Assembly: GCF_012933555.1 (NCBI RefSeq)
Contig: NZ_JABBPK010000001.1
Coordinates: 846,001-910,000 of the forward strand
DNA: 64,000 nucleotides
Origin: Niallia alba
GTDB lineage: Bacteria > Bacillota > Bacilli > Bacillales > Cytobacillaceae
Direction of reading: 5' to 3'
Position 1 is the stretch's first letter; each line of letters starts with the position of its first letter. The notes below the pieces were generated by a model that saw nothing but the letters and a program-made list of their open reading frames with translations, searched no databases and had not been told where the DNA came from. Positions 8,997 to 17,477 of this stretch are shown here, in pieces. The position numbers were made by a program, and so were the translations under genes.

Positions 8997-9869
8997 ATGC
9001 AGAAAAAGACACAACAAAAACAAAAGAGGCTTCTTATGGCTTCGCGAGCATTATTAGTTATTATTGGAGGATTTATTACAGGGTATGGACTAGAAGCTGT
9101 GCTTATTCCAAACGCGGTCTCTGATGGAGGCGTTACTGGTCTAAGTATCGTTGGTTCTCAGTTAACAGGATTTCCCCTTGGGATTTTGATTGGAATATTA
9201 AATATTCCCTTCGTATTTTTAGGATATAAACAGATAGGTAAAAGCTTTGCTGTATATTCCGTTATCGGCATCATATCTTTAGCTGTTAGTACAAGCTTAA
9301 TGCACCATGTCCCAACAATTATTGAAGGAGACACACTGCTTATAACGGTTGTTGGAGGGATTATCATCGGTTTTGGAATGGGTTTAGCTTTACGTAACGG
9401 AGGAGCATTAGATGGAATTGATATGTTAGCGGTCTTACTTTCAAGAAAATTACCATTTGGAACAAGTGATTTAATTTTGTTTCTAAATATGTTTGTATTT
9501 ATTTTTGTATCTACCGTATTTGGACTCCAAGGAGCCATTTTATCCGCTATCGCTTACTTTATTGCCTCTAAAGTAATCCACATTGTAGAAGAAGGTTTAA
9601 GTGGATCAAAAACCTTTAACATTATTACAACAGAACCTGAATTGATGGTAGAAACGATACGAGATCGTTTAGGCCGCAGTGCCACCTATACATTTGCAGT
9701 TGGAGGATACTCCAATGAACAATTTAAAGAAATTACGTGTGTAGTCAGCCGAATGGAAGAAAGAAAAATGAAAGAAATTATTCATGAATTAGATCCAACA
9801 GCATTTGTTGCCATTTACGATGTCTCCGAAGTAAAAGGCGGTAATTTTAAGAAACGAGACATTCATTAA
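8997..9869 (+). CDS. YitT family membrane protein with DUF2179 domain
   Basis: A 290-residue membrane protein. The first about 200 residues hold five to six transmembrane segments, including GLEAVLIPNAVSDGGVTGLSIV and GFGMGLALRNGGALDGIDMLAVL. A soluble C-terminal DUF2179 domain follows (ITTEPELMVETIRDRLGRSATYTFAVGGYS), a domain thought to bind a ligand. The function is unknown; roles in export or signalling are guesses for the family. ATG 8997 follows AACGAGGAAAG. It is monocistronic, with a strong terminator after it. Confidence 0.88.
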   Translation: MQKKTQQKQKRLLMASRALLVIIGGFITGYGLEAVLIPNAVSDGGVTGLSIVGSQLTGFPLGILIGILNIPFVFLGYKQIGKSFAVYSVIGIISLAVSTSLMHHVPTIIEGDTLLITVVGGIIIGFGMGLALRNGGALDGIDMLAVLLSRKLPFGTSDLILFLNMFVFIFVSTVFGLQGAILSAIAYFIASKVIHIVEEGLSGSKTFNIITTEPELMVETIRDRLGRSATYTFAVGGYSNEQFKEITCVVSRMEERKMKEIIHELDPTAFVAIYDVSEVKGGNFKKRDIH

Positions 9870-9888
9870 TGAATCCCATTTAATTAAA

Positions 9889-9931
9889 GGAAAACCTAGT
9901 TGTTTAGTAACAAAGCAACTAGGTTTTCTTT
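9889..9931 (+). terminator. Terminator after the YitT gene
   Basis: AAAACCTAGTTG at 9891-9902 pairs perfectly with CAACTAGGTTTT at 9916-9927, then CTTTTG. Confidence 0.9.
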
Positions 9932-9951
9932 TGTTTTGCAAAAGGTTATAT

Positions 9952-10113
9952 ATGATGAAAGCAGACTATTTATTTGTTGATTTAAAATTTGTGAATGTTT
10001 TCGGAACCCCTATTATATATCCGATCTTTATCTGTATTTTTTCGCTACTTGTCAGTATTCTTTTAATTGCTATTATGTTTAGGGTGATGCAGAGAAAAGA
10101 AGTCACGGTTTAG
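9952..10113 (+). CDS. Small single-pass membrane protein
   Basis: A 53-residue frame beginning ATGATG, with AAAGG six bases upstream. Residues 18-45 form one hydrophobic segment (PIIYPIFICIFSLLVSILLIAIMF) followed by a basic tail. I do not recognise it. The start and hydrophobicity pattern favour a real small membrane protein over chance, but no other evidence supports it. Confidence 0.4.
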   Translation: MMKADYLFVDLKFVNVFGTPIIYPIFICIFSLLVSILLIAIMFRVMQRKEVTV

Positions 10114-10128
10114 AGATATAATATAATG

Positions 10129-10164
10129 CACAGGCTGTATGGTGAAAAAATATACAGCCTGTAC
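10129..10164. other. Stem-loop between convergent genes
   Basis: ACAGGCTGTAT and ATACAGCCTGT form a perfect 11-bp stem between the small membrane gene and the 3' end of hmp. T-tracts on both sides are poor, so termination is likely but not classical. Confidence 0.5.
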
Positions 10165-10181
10165 AAGTTAAAGAATATAAA

Positions 10182-11390
10182 TTATAGCTTCATGGAAGGA
10201 CCGAAGAATTCATAATGGATATGAGTATCATTGATACCATTGTCTTTTAAGCCTTTTACAACTGTCTGTAAAAATGGAACTGGTCCACAAACATAATAAT
10301 GTCCTTCTGCAACAATAGCATGTTCTTTTAGCCATTCTGTATCAATATAGCCAGCCTTCTGGAAGAAAGGATTTACTTTATCTTCCTCAGAAGGATTTTC
10401 GTATATATAGGAAAGTTGGAGGTTAGCGATTTTTTCTTTTATTCGACTTAACTCTTCGTTAAATGCTTGGACAGAACCGCTTCTTGCTGAATGGATAAAA
10501 ATGACCTCTCTGTTTGGCTGTTCTTCAGCAATTGTTTCTACCATACTCATAAATGGTGTAATACCAACTCCACCACTAATAAAAACAATAGGGCTTGCTT
10601 CTTTAATTAGGGTGAAATCGCCAGCAGGAACAGTAACTTCTACCGTATCCCCAACGTTTTTATCGCTATGAAGATAATTAGATACTCTTCCATCAGGGTT
10701 TTCTGCTGAAGCTTCTTTTTTCACTGAAATTCGGAAATATTCTTTATTGCTAGCACTAGATAAGCTATATTGACGATTAAATAAGAACTTTTCTCCAGGA
10801 ATCGATAAGCGGATCGTAATATATTGGCCAGCATCATATACTGGTAGAGAACTTCCATCAACAGGTGCTAAATAGAAGGATGTAATTACATCACTTTCCT
10901 TAACCTTTTTGATAATTTTAAATTCCTTATAATCGGACCAACCGCCACTTTTAGCAGCACTTTCTTCATACATTTCTTTTTCAATGTCAATAAATACTTG
11001 AGCAATTACCCCATAAGCATCTGCCCATGCTTGGATAATATCATCAGTAGCAGCGTCTCCAAGAACTTCTTTAATCGCTTTTAAAAGAAATTCACCAACG
11101 ATTGGATAATGTTCTGCTTTTATCATTAAACTGCGGTGTTTGTGGGCGATTTGCTTTACAACTGGTATAATAGTCTCAAGTCGATCAATATTTTGTGCTG
11201 CTGCTAATACAGTATTAGCGAGAGCAGTTTGTTGACGTCCTTTTGCTTGATTAGCATGGTTAAAAATATTAAGCAGTTCAGGATGTGCAGCAAACATATT
11301 TTTGTAGAAAACAGTAGTTATTTGTGTACCATGGACTTGTAATACTGGTACAGTTGATTTAATAATGTCAATTGTTTTTTGTGATAGCAT
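10182..11390 (-). CDS. hmp: Flavohemoglobin, nitric oxide dioxygenase
   Basis: A 402-residue three-domain enzyme that oxidises NO to nitrate using O2 and NAD(P)H. The N-terminal globin domain (about residues 1-140) contains the proximal histidine in KQIAHKHRSLMI. An FAD-binding domain follows, with RQYSLSSA, and then an NAD-binding domain with GGVGITPFMSM and the terminal CGPVPF. It is transcribed away from nsrR. Two NsrR-like operators lie 22-91 bases upstream of its start, so it should be induced by NO. Confidence 0.95.
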   Translation of the reverse strand: MLSQKTIDIIKSTVPVLQVHGTQITTVFYKNMFAAHPELLNIFNHANQAKGRQQTALANTVLAAAQNIDRLETIIPVVKQIAHKHRSLMIKAEHYPIVGEFLLKAIKEVLGDAATDDIIQAWADAYGVIAQVFIDIEKEMYEESAAKSGGWSDYKEFKIIKKVKESDVITSFYLAPVDGSSLPVYDAGQYITIRLSIPGEKFLFNRQYSLSSASNKEYFRISVKKEASAENPDGRVSNYLHSDKNVGDTVEVTVPAGDFTLIKEASPIVFISGGVGITPFMSMVETIAEEQPNREVIFIHSARSGSVQAFNEELSRIKEKIANLQLSYIYENPSEEDKVNPFFQKAGYIDTEWLKEHAIVAEGHYYVCGPVPFLQTVVKGLKDNGINDTHIHYEFFGPSMKL

Positions 11391-11411
11391 TTTTATAACC
11401 TTCTTTTAAAG

Positions 11412-11433
11412 TAATATTTTAAATACATCTTTT
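11412..11433. promoter_or_regulatory. NsrR operator, proximal to hmp
   Basis: TAATATTTTAAATACATC; on the other strand it reads GATGTATTTAAAATATTA, close to the Bacillus NsrR consensus (ATRTATYTTAAATATAT type). An almost identical copy lies 48 bp away. Confidence 0.7.
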
Positions 11434-11459
11434 ATGATAAAAGTCTGTCTGTATAAAAG

Positions 11460-11481
11460 CAATATTTTAAATACATCTTTT
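11460..11481. promoter_or_regulatory. NsrR operator, distal to hmp
   Basis: CAATATTTTAAATACATC, identical to the first site over AATATTTTAAATACATCTTTT. A second site suggests cooperative repression of hmp and perhaps autoregulation of nsrR. Confidence 0.65.
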
Positions 11482-11560
11482 CCACTGTTTTTAACATGTT
11501 TAACAAAATGTTCACATTTTCACTATAAGAACCGTAAAAATAACAAAAGGAGATAGGGTT

Positions 11561-12019
11561 ATGCGGTTAACTAATTATTCCGACTACTCTTTGAGAGTGT
11601 TAATTTATTTGGCAACGGAGGGTACGGAAAAACTTACAAATATTAAAGAAATATCCGAGGTTTATAGTATATCCAAAAATCACCTTATGAAAATTATTTA
11701 TAATTTGGGGAAATTGGGATATATCGAGACGATTAGAGGGAGAAATGGAGGATTCCGTTTAGCAAAGGATCCAGCAGATATCAATATTGGCGTACTTATC
11801 CGGCAAACGGAAGAGAACTTCTACTTGGTAGAATGTTTTGAGGATAAGAATGCATGTGTGATTACCCCAGTTTGTTCTTTAAAGCATGTCTTAAATAATG
11901 CATTGGAACAGTTTTTTAAAGTATTAGACCAGTATACACTTGCAGATATCGTAGAAAATAAGGTTATGCTAAAAGACTATTTTGCTCAAAAAAGTAAAAC
12001 AAGCTCAGACAATGTCTGA
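11561..12019 (+). CDS. nsrR: NO-sensing repressor NsrR (Rrf2 family)
   Basis: A 152-residue Rrf2-type regulator. The winged helix comes first (MRLTNYSDYSLRVLIYLA, then SKNHLMKIIYNLGKLGYIETIRGRNGGFRLA). The three cluster cysteines lie in ECFEDKNACVITPVC, near residues 92-105. NsrR carries an [Fe-S] cluster that NO damages, releasing DNA. It is divergent from hmp with operators between them. The start follows AAAAGGAG. Confidence 0.93.
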   Translation: MRLTNYSDYSLRVLIYLATEGTEKLTNIKEISEVYSISKNHLMKIIYNLGKLGYIETIRGRNGGFRLAKDPADINIGVLIRQTEENFYLVECFEDKNACVITPVCSLKHVLNNALEQFFKVLDQYTLADIVENKVMLKDYFAQKSKTSSDNV

Positions 12020-12030
12020 GCTTGTTTTAT
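11996..12030 (+). terminator. Terminator of nsrR overlapping its stop codon
   Basis: AAAACAAGCTCAGAC pairs perfectly with GTCTGAGCTTGTTTT around a three-base loop. The last codons of nsrR form the left arm. Confidence 0.9.
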
Positions 12031-12181
12031 TTATCCCACTCTTAACGGACAGTAAGAAGCTTATGAATATACGAGGAAGGTAGGTGGGAGGTCAGCTGCC
12101 CGTAAAGGTCCGATTGGTTCAACTAACCATCCGTGGAGGATGAGGAAAACCCCCCACGGATGGAAGTTTCACTTTATCCCA
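12030..12181. repeat. Structured intergenic element flanked by TTTATCCCA
   Basis: A 152-bp element bounded by identical 9-mers, TTTATCCCA at 12030-12038 and 12173-12181. Inside are several complementary pairs: CGGAC (12046-12050) with GTCCG (12108-12112), GGTT/AACC, and a 10-bp hairpin CCATCCGTGG / CCACGGATGG. It does not look coding. The overall form suggests a dispersed Bacillus repeat (bcr-like) or a structured RNA; I cannot identify the family. Confidence 0.5.
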
Positions 12182-12185
12182 TTAC

Positions 12186-12326
12186 TTATTCATTTGTTTC
12201 ATTCTCTGCAGGTGTTTCTGTTTCAGTATCTTCCGTTTGGTCATCATTTTGGTCAGAACAACCAACTAACATTCCAGTGAATAGTAGAGCAGTCATCATT
12301 CCTAATGTTAACTTTTTGAAATTCAA
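12186..12326 (-). CDS. Small lipoprotein
   Basis: A 46-residue frame from a TTG, with GAGGTG six bases upstream. It reads as a lysine-containing start (MNFKKLTL), a hydrophobic core and the lipobox LVGC, then a short acidic tail rich in D, E, T and N. After cleavage the cysteine would be lipidated and a tail of about 22 residues exposed outside the membrane. A GTG nine bases further upstream is an alternative start. Function unknown. Confidence 0.7.
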   Translation of the reverse strand: MNFKKLTLGMMTALLFTGMLVGCSDQNDDQTEDTETETPAENETNE

Positions 12327-12616
12327 AAGAATCACCTCAACAAAGTAATTTTTGGTACTACCCTAGTGTATAGAAACTTTTTTAATTTACTATTAAGCTA
12401 CTACTAAAATATGTTAATCATTCTCAGGTCTTTATTCCTAAAAATCTACTATTTTATCTATTACTTCTAACTCATGAACTGTAAAAAATCTAGTTTTATA
12501 TAAAATCGCACTCTTAATAGTTTTAACAATTCTTTAAGAGAAATTCACTTCTCATTAACCTTTTAAACGTGGTATCAAGTTATGCTGAAACTAAAGAGAA
12601 AAAGGAGGGGTTTTTC

Positions 12617-13474
12617 ATGAAAGTGGAGCTTCATTGTCATACTAATATTTCTGATTGTCCGTTATCAATAGAAGAAGTTTTATCATTAGCATTTGCGCAA
12701 GATGTGAGCCATCTTGCTGTTACCAATCACGATACAACAAAGGGCCTAAAAGAAGCAATTAAACTGGGAGAGCAACTTGGTATTGAGGTCATTCCTGGAA
12801 TTGAGATATCTGGTTATGATTTTGAAAGAAATAGAAGAGTGCATATTTTGGGCTATTTTATTGAACCAGGACATCATGCCATTGAAGCGGTTTGTCAGCC
12901 ACTTGTGGAACAAAGGCATCAAGCGTCAAAGGAAATGGTCGAGCGTTTGATTTCTGCTGGTTACAACATTAATTGGCAACGTTGCTTAGACATAGCAGAC
13001 GGAGGAACGGGAGTGTACAAGCAACATATTATGCAGGCACTTATTGAAGCAAATTATACTGATTCGATTTATGGTTCTCTTTATAAGAAAATTTTTAATC
13101 GAGGACAAAATGGGGAACAGCCTGGAATTGCATTTATCCCAATGAAATATATCGATGCTAAAACGGCAGTAAAGACTATCCTTGAAGCTGGAGGCGTCCC
13201 CGTTCTTGCCCACCCAGGACAATATGGTAATTTTGAAATGGTTCCAGGTTTGGTAAAGGCAGGATTACAGGGGATTGAAGTCTGGCATCCTTTGCATAAT
13301 AAAATGCATGAAAATCAAGCAAAAATGATAGCAAATAAATTTCATTTAGTTATGACAGGTGGGGCAGATTTTCATGGAGCTTACGGAGAAAAACTTGTCT
13401 TATTAGGAAGTAAAAGCCCAGGTATCGAGGCTGTTCATGAGCTGAAATCTCGGAAGAAAATGCTTAATAGATAA
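12617..13474 (+). CDS. PHP-domain phosphoesterase of the C-P lyase locus
   Basis: A 285-residue PHP (polymerase and histidinol phosphatase) protein. Metal-binding motifs are visible in order: HCHTNISDC at residues 5-13, TNHDTT, PGIEIS, HILGYF, LAHPGQYG and GADFHGAYGE. The family hydrolyses phosphate esters with two or three metals. Next to phnF-phnM and with no phnP present, it is probably the PHP-type enzyme that opens 5-phosphoribosyl-1,2-cyclic phosphate, as described for the Eggerthella PhnPP protein; that is inference from context. ATG 12617 follows AAAGGAGGGG. The next gene starts 77 bp on. Confidence 0.8.
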   Translation: MKVELHCHTNISDCPLSIEEVLSLAFAQDVSHLAVTNHDTTKGLKEAIKLGEQLGIEVIPGIEISGYDFERNRRVHILGYFIEPGHHAIEAVCQPLVEQRHQASKEMVERLISAGYNINWQRCLDIADGGTGVYKQHIMQALIEANYTDSIYGSLYKKIFNRGQNGEQPGIAFIPMKYIDAKTAVKTILEAGGVPVLAHPGQYGNFEMVPGLVKAGLQGIEVWHPLHNKMHENQAKMIANKFHLVMTGGADFHGAYGEKLVLLGSKSPGIEAVHELKSRKKMLNR

Positions 13475-13551
13475 TACTTGCATTTATCAGTAAGGGGCTT
13501 ACTGCCTGCTAAGTGGGGGATAAATTTGGTTTAAAGGGGGAAAAAGGCGAG

Positions 13552-14253
13552 ATGTCTGAACAAGCATTGTTGGTGGATAGACTGATTTCTGATATACACG
13601 CAGGAAATTACAAGCCTAATGACAAGTTGCCATCAGAAAACGAGCTTGCTTGTTACTATCAAGTTCCAAGAATAATTGTTCGAAAGGCATATGAACGCCT
13701 ACAGGAGCTAGGCTATATTTTTTCTAAACAAGGGAAAGGAAGCTATGTTCAAAATCAAAAACTGCAAATTCCACTTATTTTAACAGGAGATGTAAGCTTT
13801 AGCGAAAAAATGAGTGAGTTAAATTACAACTTTGAAACGATAAATATAACGAGTGAAATCATTTCCCATGATACTTCAATTTATCATGCACTTAAAGCAG
13901 AACCTAATGAGAGGATTTATAAAATTAGCCGTTTACGTGTAGTTGAGGACTGCCCAATTGCAATTCATACATCGTATTTATCTCAATCCACTTTTAGGAA
14001 TATTGAGAGGGAAGGACAGGAGATTACTTCTATCTTTCAATATTATCAAGAGCAAGGATACATAGACTTTGAATCGATGCAAAGCCAGCTAGTTGTTGTT
14101 TTTCCGAATAAGCAGGAAAGGGAATTATTAAAATGTCCAAGTCTTGTTCCGTTAATCCAATTAGAATCTGGTTGTGTTGATCGAAAATCTGGTAAAGTTC
14201 TAGAATATTCACGGAATATTTACCGGAGCGATTGTTTCACTTATCTTATGTAA
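13552..14253 (+). CDS. phnF: GntR/HutC-family regulator, PhnF-like
   Basis: A 233-residue regulator with a GntR winged helix (residues 5-70, LPSENELACYYQVPRIIVRKAYERLQELGYIFSKQGKGSYV) and a C-terminal UTRA ligand-binding domain. Position directly before phnG points to control of the phosphonate genes. I chose ATG 13552, with AAAGGGGGA upstream, over the GTG at 13513. A palindrome at 14289-14305 is a candidate operator. A terminator after the gene separates it from phnG. Confidence 0.82.
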   Translation: MSEQALLVDRLISDIHAGNYKPNDKLPSENELACYYQVPRIIVRKAYERLQELGYIFSKQGKGSYVQNQKLQIPLILTGDVSFSEKMSELNYNFETINITSEIISHDTSIYHALKAEPNERIYKISRLRVVEDCPIAIHTSYLSQSTFRNIEREGQEITSIFQYYQEQGYIDFESMQSQLVVVFPNKQERELLKCPSLVPLIQLESGCVDRKSGKVLEYSRNIYRSDCFTYLM

Positions 14254-14255
14254 AT

Positions 14256-14281
14256 TGTCACCATTATTGGTGGCTTTTTTT
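14256..14281 (+). terminator. Terminator of phnF
   Basis: GTCACC, ATTATT, GGTGGC, then TTTTTTT. Confidence 0.85.
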
Positions 14282-14288
14282 GTAAAAA

Positions 14289-14305
14289 TGGATTTACAAA
14301 ATCCA
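14289..14305. promoter_or_regulatory. Candidate PhnF operator upstream of phnG
   Basis: TGGATTTACAAAATCCA is a perfect 7-bp inverted repeat with a 3-bp centre. It lies between the phnF terminator and phnG. A TTAACA at 14324-14329, resembling half of a Pho box, is nearby. Binding is inferred. Confidence 0.4.
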
Positions 14306-14469
14306 AACAAACTTTATCGTTCTTTAACATTCACTCACTTGGCAACAAGATACAGTAGAAGGGTGAAATAAAACCTATTTCGTAAAAGGGCCAGCATTCT
14401 AACATACACTTCACTTTCACTCTTTTTAGAAAAAAGGTTAAAACAAAAGACAAGCATGGAGGTCTTTAA

Positions 14470-14895
14470 ATGAAAAGAAGACGCAGAACGGAAATTTTGA
14501 TAAATGGCTCACTAGCTCTAGCGGAAAAGATGGCTAAAATGATTCATGAATATTATGAGGTGGTGGTCATACAAGAACCGGAAAATGGTCTAGTAATGAT
14601 GAAAGTTCGAGAGACATCAAAAAAGACGCTGTTTTATCCAGGAGAAGTGTTTGTCACAGAATGTAAAGTCAAGGTCCACGAAAGCATCGGAATTGGCATT
14701 GTGGCAGGTGATCAACCGACGTTAGCGCACCATCTTGCGATTATCGATGCAGCATTCCAAGCAGAACTGCCTGAAACAAATGGATGGATAGAGTTGCTCG
14801 AACAAGAGGAGCAAGCCATTTTAATAAAGAAAGCGACGGAGAATAAAGCCATATTAAAAACAAAAGTCAATTTTGAAACGATGGATGTTTCTTGA
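14470..14895 (+). CDS. phnG: C-P lyase core subunit PhnG
   Basis: A 141-residue PhnG subunit. It contributes to the PhnGHIJ core that transfers phosphonate to ribose-1 of ATP and then breaks the C-P bond. Family features include RETSKKTLFYPGEVFVTECKV and GIGIVAGDQPTLAHHLAIIDAAF. GGAGG lies before ATG 14470. It opens a tight operon, phnGHIJK. Confidence 0.93.
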   Translation: MKRRRRTEILINGSLALAEKMAKMIHEYYEVVVIQEPENGLVMMKVRETSKKTLFYPGEVFVTECKVKVHESIGIGIVAGDQPTLAHHLAIIDAAFQAELPETNGWIELLEQEEQAILIKKATENKAILKTKVNFETMDVS

Positions 14896-14908
14896 GGAGG
14901 TATGAAAG

Positions 14909-15514
14909 GTGAAGTTAGATATTGTTCATGACTTACAATCATTTTACCGAAAATTAGTCCATGCTTATTCGAGACCAGGCCAGTTGGCAAATTTAAGGAA
15001 AGAAGCAGCTATAGTCAGGGAAGATGGAAATGAAGAATGTCCTACGCCTATCTTATTGATAGCCTTAACTTTATTTGATCAGGAAGTGACCTTTAAAGTC
15101 CTTTCTGAAAAAGCAGGAATGATTACGAAAACAATTAATCAATTAACTTATGCAAAGCAGGGAGAGATAGAGGAAGCTGATTACATTTTAGTTCTTCAAG
15201 ATGCAGAAACAGGAGCGCTTAATAAGGCAATAGAAAAAGCAAAATCTGGAACTTTAAAAAATCCTCATTCATCTGCAACGATTATTATCGAAGTAACGGA
15301 AATAACGGCTGAACCTGCCCTTGAGCTTAAAGGACCAGGAATTAAAACAGTTGAATATGTGCAAGTGGAGTTAGCAGAGAATTGGATAGAGTCTAGGCAA
15401 TCAAAAAATAAGGAATTCCCCCTTGGGGTCGATCTTATGTTTGTTGATCAACAGGATCAGCTATTGTCAGTGCCGCGCACAACTCAAATTAGTGAAAATA
15501 GGGTGATGGTCTAA
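14909..15514 (+). CDS. phnH: C-P lyase core subunit PhnH
   Basis: A 201-residue PhnH, which packs on PhnJ in the core complex. Recognisable parts are FYRKLVHAYSRPGQLANL at the start and FPLGVDLMFVD near the end. The start is GTG at 14909 with AGGAGG eight bases upstream. Its stop overlaps the start of phnI (TAATG). Confidence 0.93.
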   Translation: MKLDIVHDLQSFYRKLVHAYSRPGQLANLRKEAAIVREDGNEECPTPILLIALTLFDQEVTFKVLSEKAGMITKTINQLTYAKQGEIEEADYILVLQDAETGALNKAIEKAKSGTLKNPHSSATIIIEVTEITAEPALELKGPGIKTVEYVQVELAENWIESRQSKNKEFPLGVDLMFVDQQDQLLSVPRTTQISENRVMV

Positions 15515-16632
15515 TGGGATACGTTGCTGTAAAGGGCGGAACGCTTGCAATTGAAGAGTCGATTAAGTGTCTGAAATTGGAAAGAGTGAAACAGGGAAGA
15601 ACCATTGAAGTGGAAAAGATACAGGGGGGAATGAGAGGACTCATCGATCAAGTCATGTCGGAAAGTAGTCTCTATGACGAGACTTTAGCAGCTTTAGCGA
15701 TTAAGCAAGCAGAGGGAAATCCAGAAGAAGCTGTATTCTTACTAAGAGCCTTCCGCTCAACCGTTCCGCGAAAACATTATGGAAGAGTAATAGAATCAAA
15801 TGATATGCAGATAGAACGTCGTATTTCAGCTAGCTTTAAAGATATTCCAGGAGGACAAATTCTTGGCTCAACAACAGATTATACACATCGGCTCCTTGAT
15901 ATTTACTTAAAGGAAGAAACCGATCAAAGTGTTCAAGCGTGGGTGAAGGATTATTTAAAGGAAAGCTTGGAGATAGGAGAGCAAGCTAGTAAGCTTACCC
16001 TCCCAAAAGTTCTTGATTACTTAAGGAAAGAAGGCTTAATTTCCACTTGTGAGAATAATGATCAGGAACCAGATGATGTAACTAGACAAAGTCTTGCATT
16101 CCCATCGACAAGAAGTCAAAGGCTGCAAATTTTAACAAGGGGGCAAACTGGTGCAGTCACTTCCTTTGCTTATGCGGTTATTCGTGGCTATGGGGATTTG
16201 CATCCGACTGTCGGCGAACTTCGTGTCGGTAAATTGCCAGTGACAATAAATCATCCACTATCTGATGGGCAAGACGAAAATGATGCCTATTATATTGGAG
16301 AAGTCAAAGTAACAGAAGTGGAAATGCTTATGCCTGTGTTAGTGGAAAAAGAATATGGCAAAAAGGAAATGGAATTTGAAATCGGTTATGGATTATGTTT
16401 CGGTCAAAATGAAACAAAGGCAATTGCAATGGGGATTTTAGATTACTGTTTAGAACATCCAAATAAAGAATTTCCTAGTCATAATGAGGAATTTGTTCTA
16501 TATCATATTGATTCTGTAGAATCATCAGGTTTTATTTCACATTTAAAAATGCCTCATTATGTCACTTTCCAATCGAAACTAGATAGTGTACGAAAGACAA
16601 AAAAGGACAAAAGACAAGAGGTGAAAAGCTAA
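15514..16632 (+). CDS. phnI: C-P lyase core subunit PhnI
   Basis: A 372-residue PhnI, the nucleosidase-like subunit that with PhnG, PhnH and PhnL displaces adenine of ATP by phosphonate. Family motifs are GYVAVKGG at the start, QRLQILTRGQTGAVTSFAYAVIRGYGDLHPTVGELRVG in the middle and GYGLCFGQNETKAIAMGILD. Start and stop overlap both neighbours by the TAATG arrangement, showing translational coupling. Confidence 0.95.
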   Translation: MGYVAVKGGTLAIEESIKCLKLERVKQGRTIEVEKIQGGMRGLIDQVMSESSLYDETLAALAIKQAEGNPEEAVFLLRAFRSTVPRKHYGRVIESNDMQIERRISASFKDIPGGQILGSTTDYTHRLLDIYLKEETDQSVQAWVKDYLKESLEIGEQASKLTLPKVLDYLRKEGLISTCENNDQEPDDVTRQSLAFPSTRSQRLQILTRGQTGAVTSFAYAVIRGYGDLHPTVGELRVGKLPVTINHPLSDGQDENDAYYIGEVKVTEVEMLMPVLVEKEYGKKEMEFEIGYGLCFGQNETKAIAMGILDYCLEHPNKEFPSHNEEFVLYHIDSVESSGFISHLKMPHYVTFQSKLDSVRKTKKDKRQEVKS

Positions 16633-17477
16633 TGAACACGGCTTATAATTTTGCTTTTTTTGATGAAGGATCCAAACGTGAAATTCGGAGAGCAACCTTA
16701 AAGGCTATTGCTATTCCAGGGTATCAAGTACCGTTTGCATCGAGGGAAATGCCGATTGGCCGGGGATGGGGAACAGGTGGATTGCAGTTAACCCTCTCGC
16801 TCATTGGGAAAAGGGATGTGTTAAAGGTAATCGATCAAGGTTCTGATGAATCGGTAAACGCAGTGAATATTAAAAAGCTTGTTTCTGACACGACAGGCAT
16901 TATCACTACAGATTACACAGCAGAGGCAACGTTGATCCAATCAAGACACAGAATACCGGAAGTACCGCTCACAAAAGACCAGATTCTAGTTTTACAAGTG
17001 CCTTTACCGGAACCACTTCGCTATTATGAGCCAAGTGAAAGTGAAACGAAGAAACTACATGCGGAAAAAGAGTATAGCGGTGCGTGGCTGATGTTGTTCG
17101 AGCAGATTATGAAATATGGCAGCATGACAACAGGTGCTGATCATCCCGTTCTCGTTTATGATCGCTATGTGATGGCGCCAAGCCCTATCCCACGTTTTGA
17201 TAATTCAAAAATGAATGATAGTGAGGCACTGATACTATTAGGGGCTGGTCGTGAAAAGAAAGTATATGCAGTTCCTCCCTATACAAAGGTAGTCTCACTA
17301 GACTTTGAAGATTTTCCGTTTGAGCCAGAGCCCTTTGAGGACAAGCAATGTCGTTTATGCGGGTCGACTGGGGTATTTCTAGATGAGCTTGTCGATGAAT
17401 TAACAGATGAAACAGTATATCAATGCAATGATACAAGCTATTGTCTTGAAAAATTAAATACGGTTGGAGTGAAATAA
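16632..17477 (+). CDS. phnJ: C-P lyase catalytic subunit PhnJ (radical SAM)
   Basis: A 281-residue PhnJ, which cleaves the C-P bond of ribosyl-phosphonate to give 1,2-cyclic phosphate and an alkane. The cysteines C240, C243, C265 and C271 follow the spacing CX2CX21CX5C of the E. coli enzyme, where three hold the [4Fe-4S] cluster and the last is the catalytic thiyl residue. The conserved glycine segment GYQVPFASREMPIGRGWGTGGLQ near residues 30-52 carries the glycyl radical site. All key residues are intact. Confidence 0.96.
   Translation: MNTAYNFAFFDEGSKREIRRATLKAIAIPGYQVPFASREMPIGRGWGTGGLQLTLSLIGKRDVLKVIDQGSDESVNAVNIKKLVSDTTGIITTDYTAEATLIQSRHRIPEVPLTKDQILVLQVPLPEPLRYYEPSESETKKLHAEKEYSGAWLMLFEQIMKYGSMTTGADHPVLVYDRYVMAPSPIPRFDNSKMNDSEALILLGAGREKKVYAVPPYTKVVSLDFEDFPFEPEPFEDKQCRLCGSTGVFLDELVDELTDETVYQCNDTSYCLEKLNTVGVK

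Noticed and set aside
12133-12348. Plus-strand frame of 71 codons
   Set aside because: It is the antisense of the small lipoprotein gene, which has a ribosome binding site and a lipobox; the plus frame has neither.
12349-12616. Pho-box promoter for the PHP gene
   Set aside because: TTAACA-like words occur, but not with the regular spacing of tandem Pho boxes, and the region is very AT-rich.
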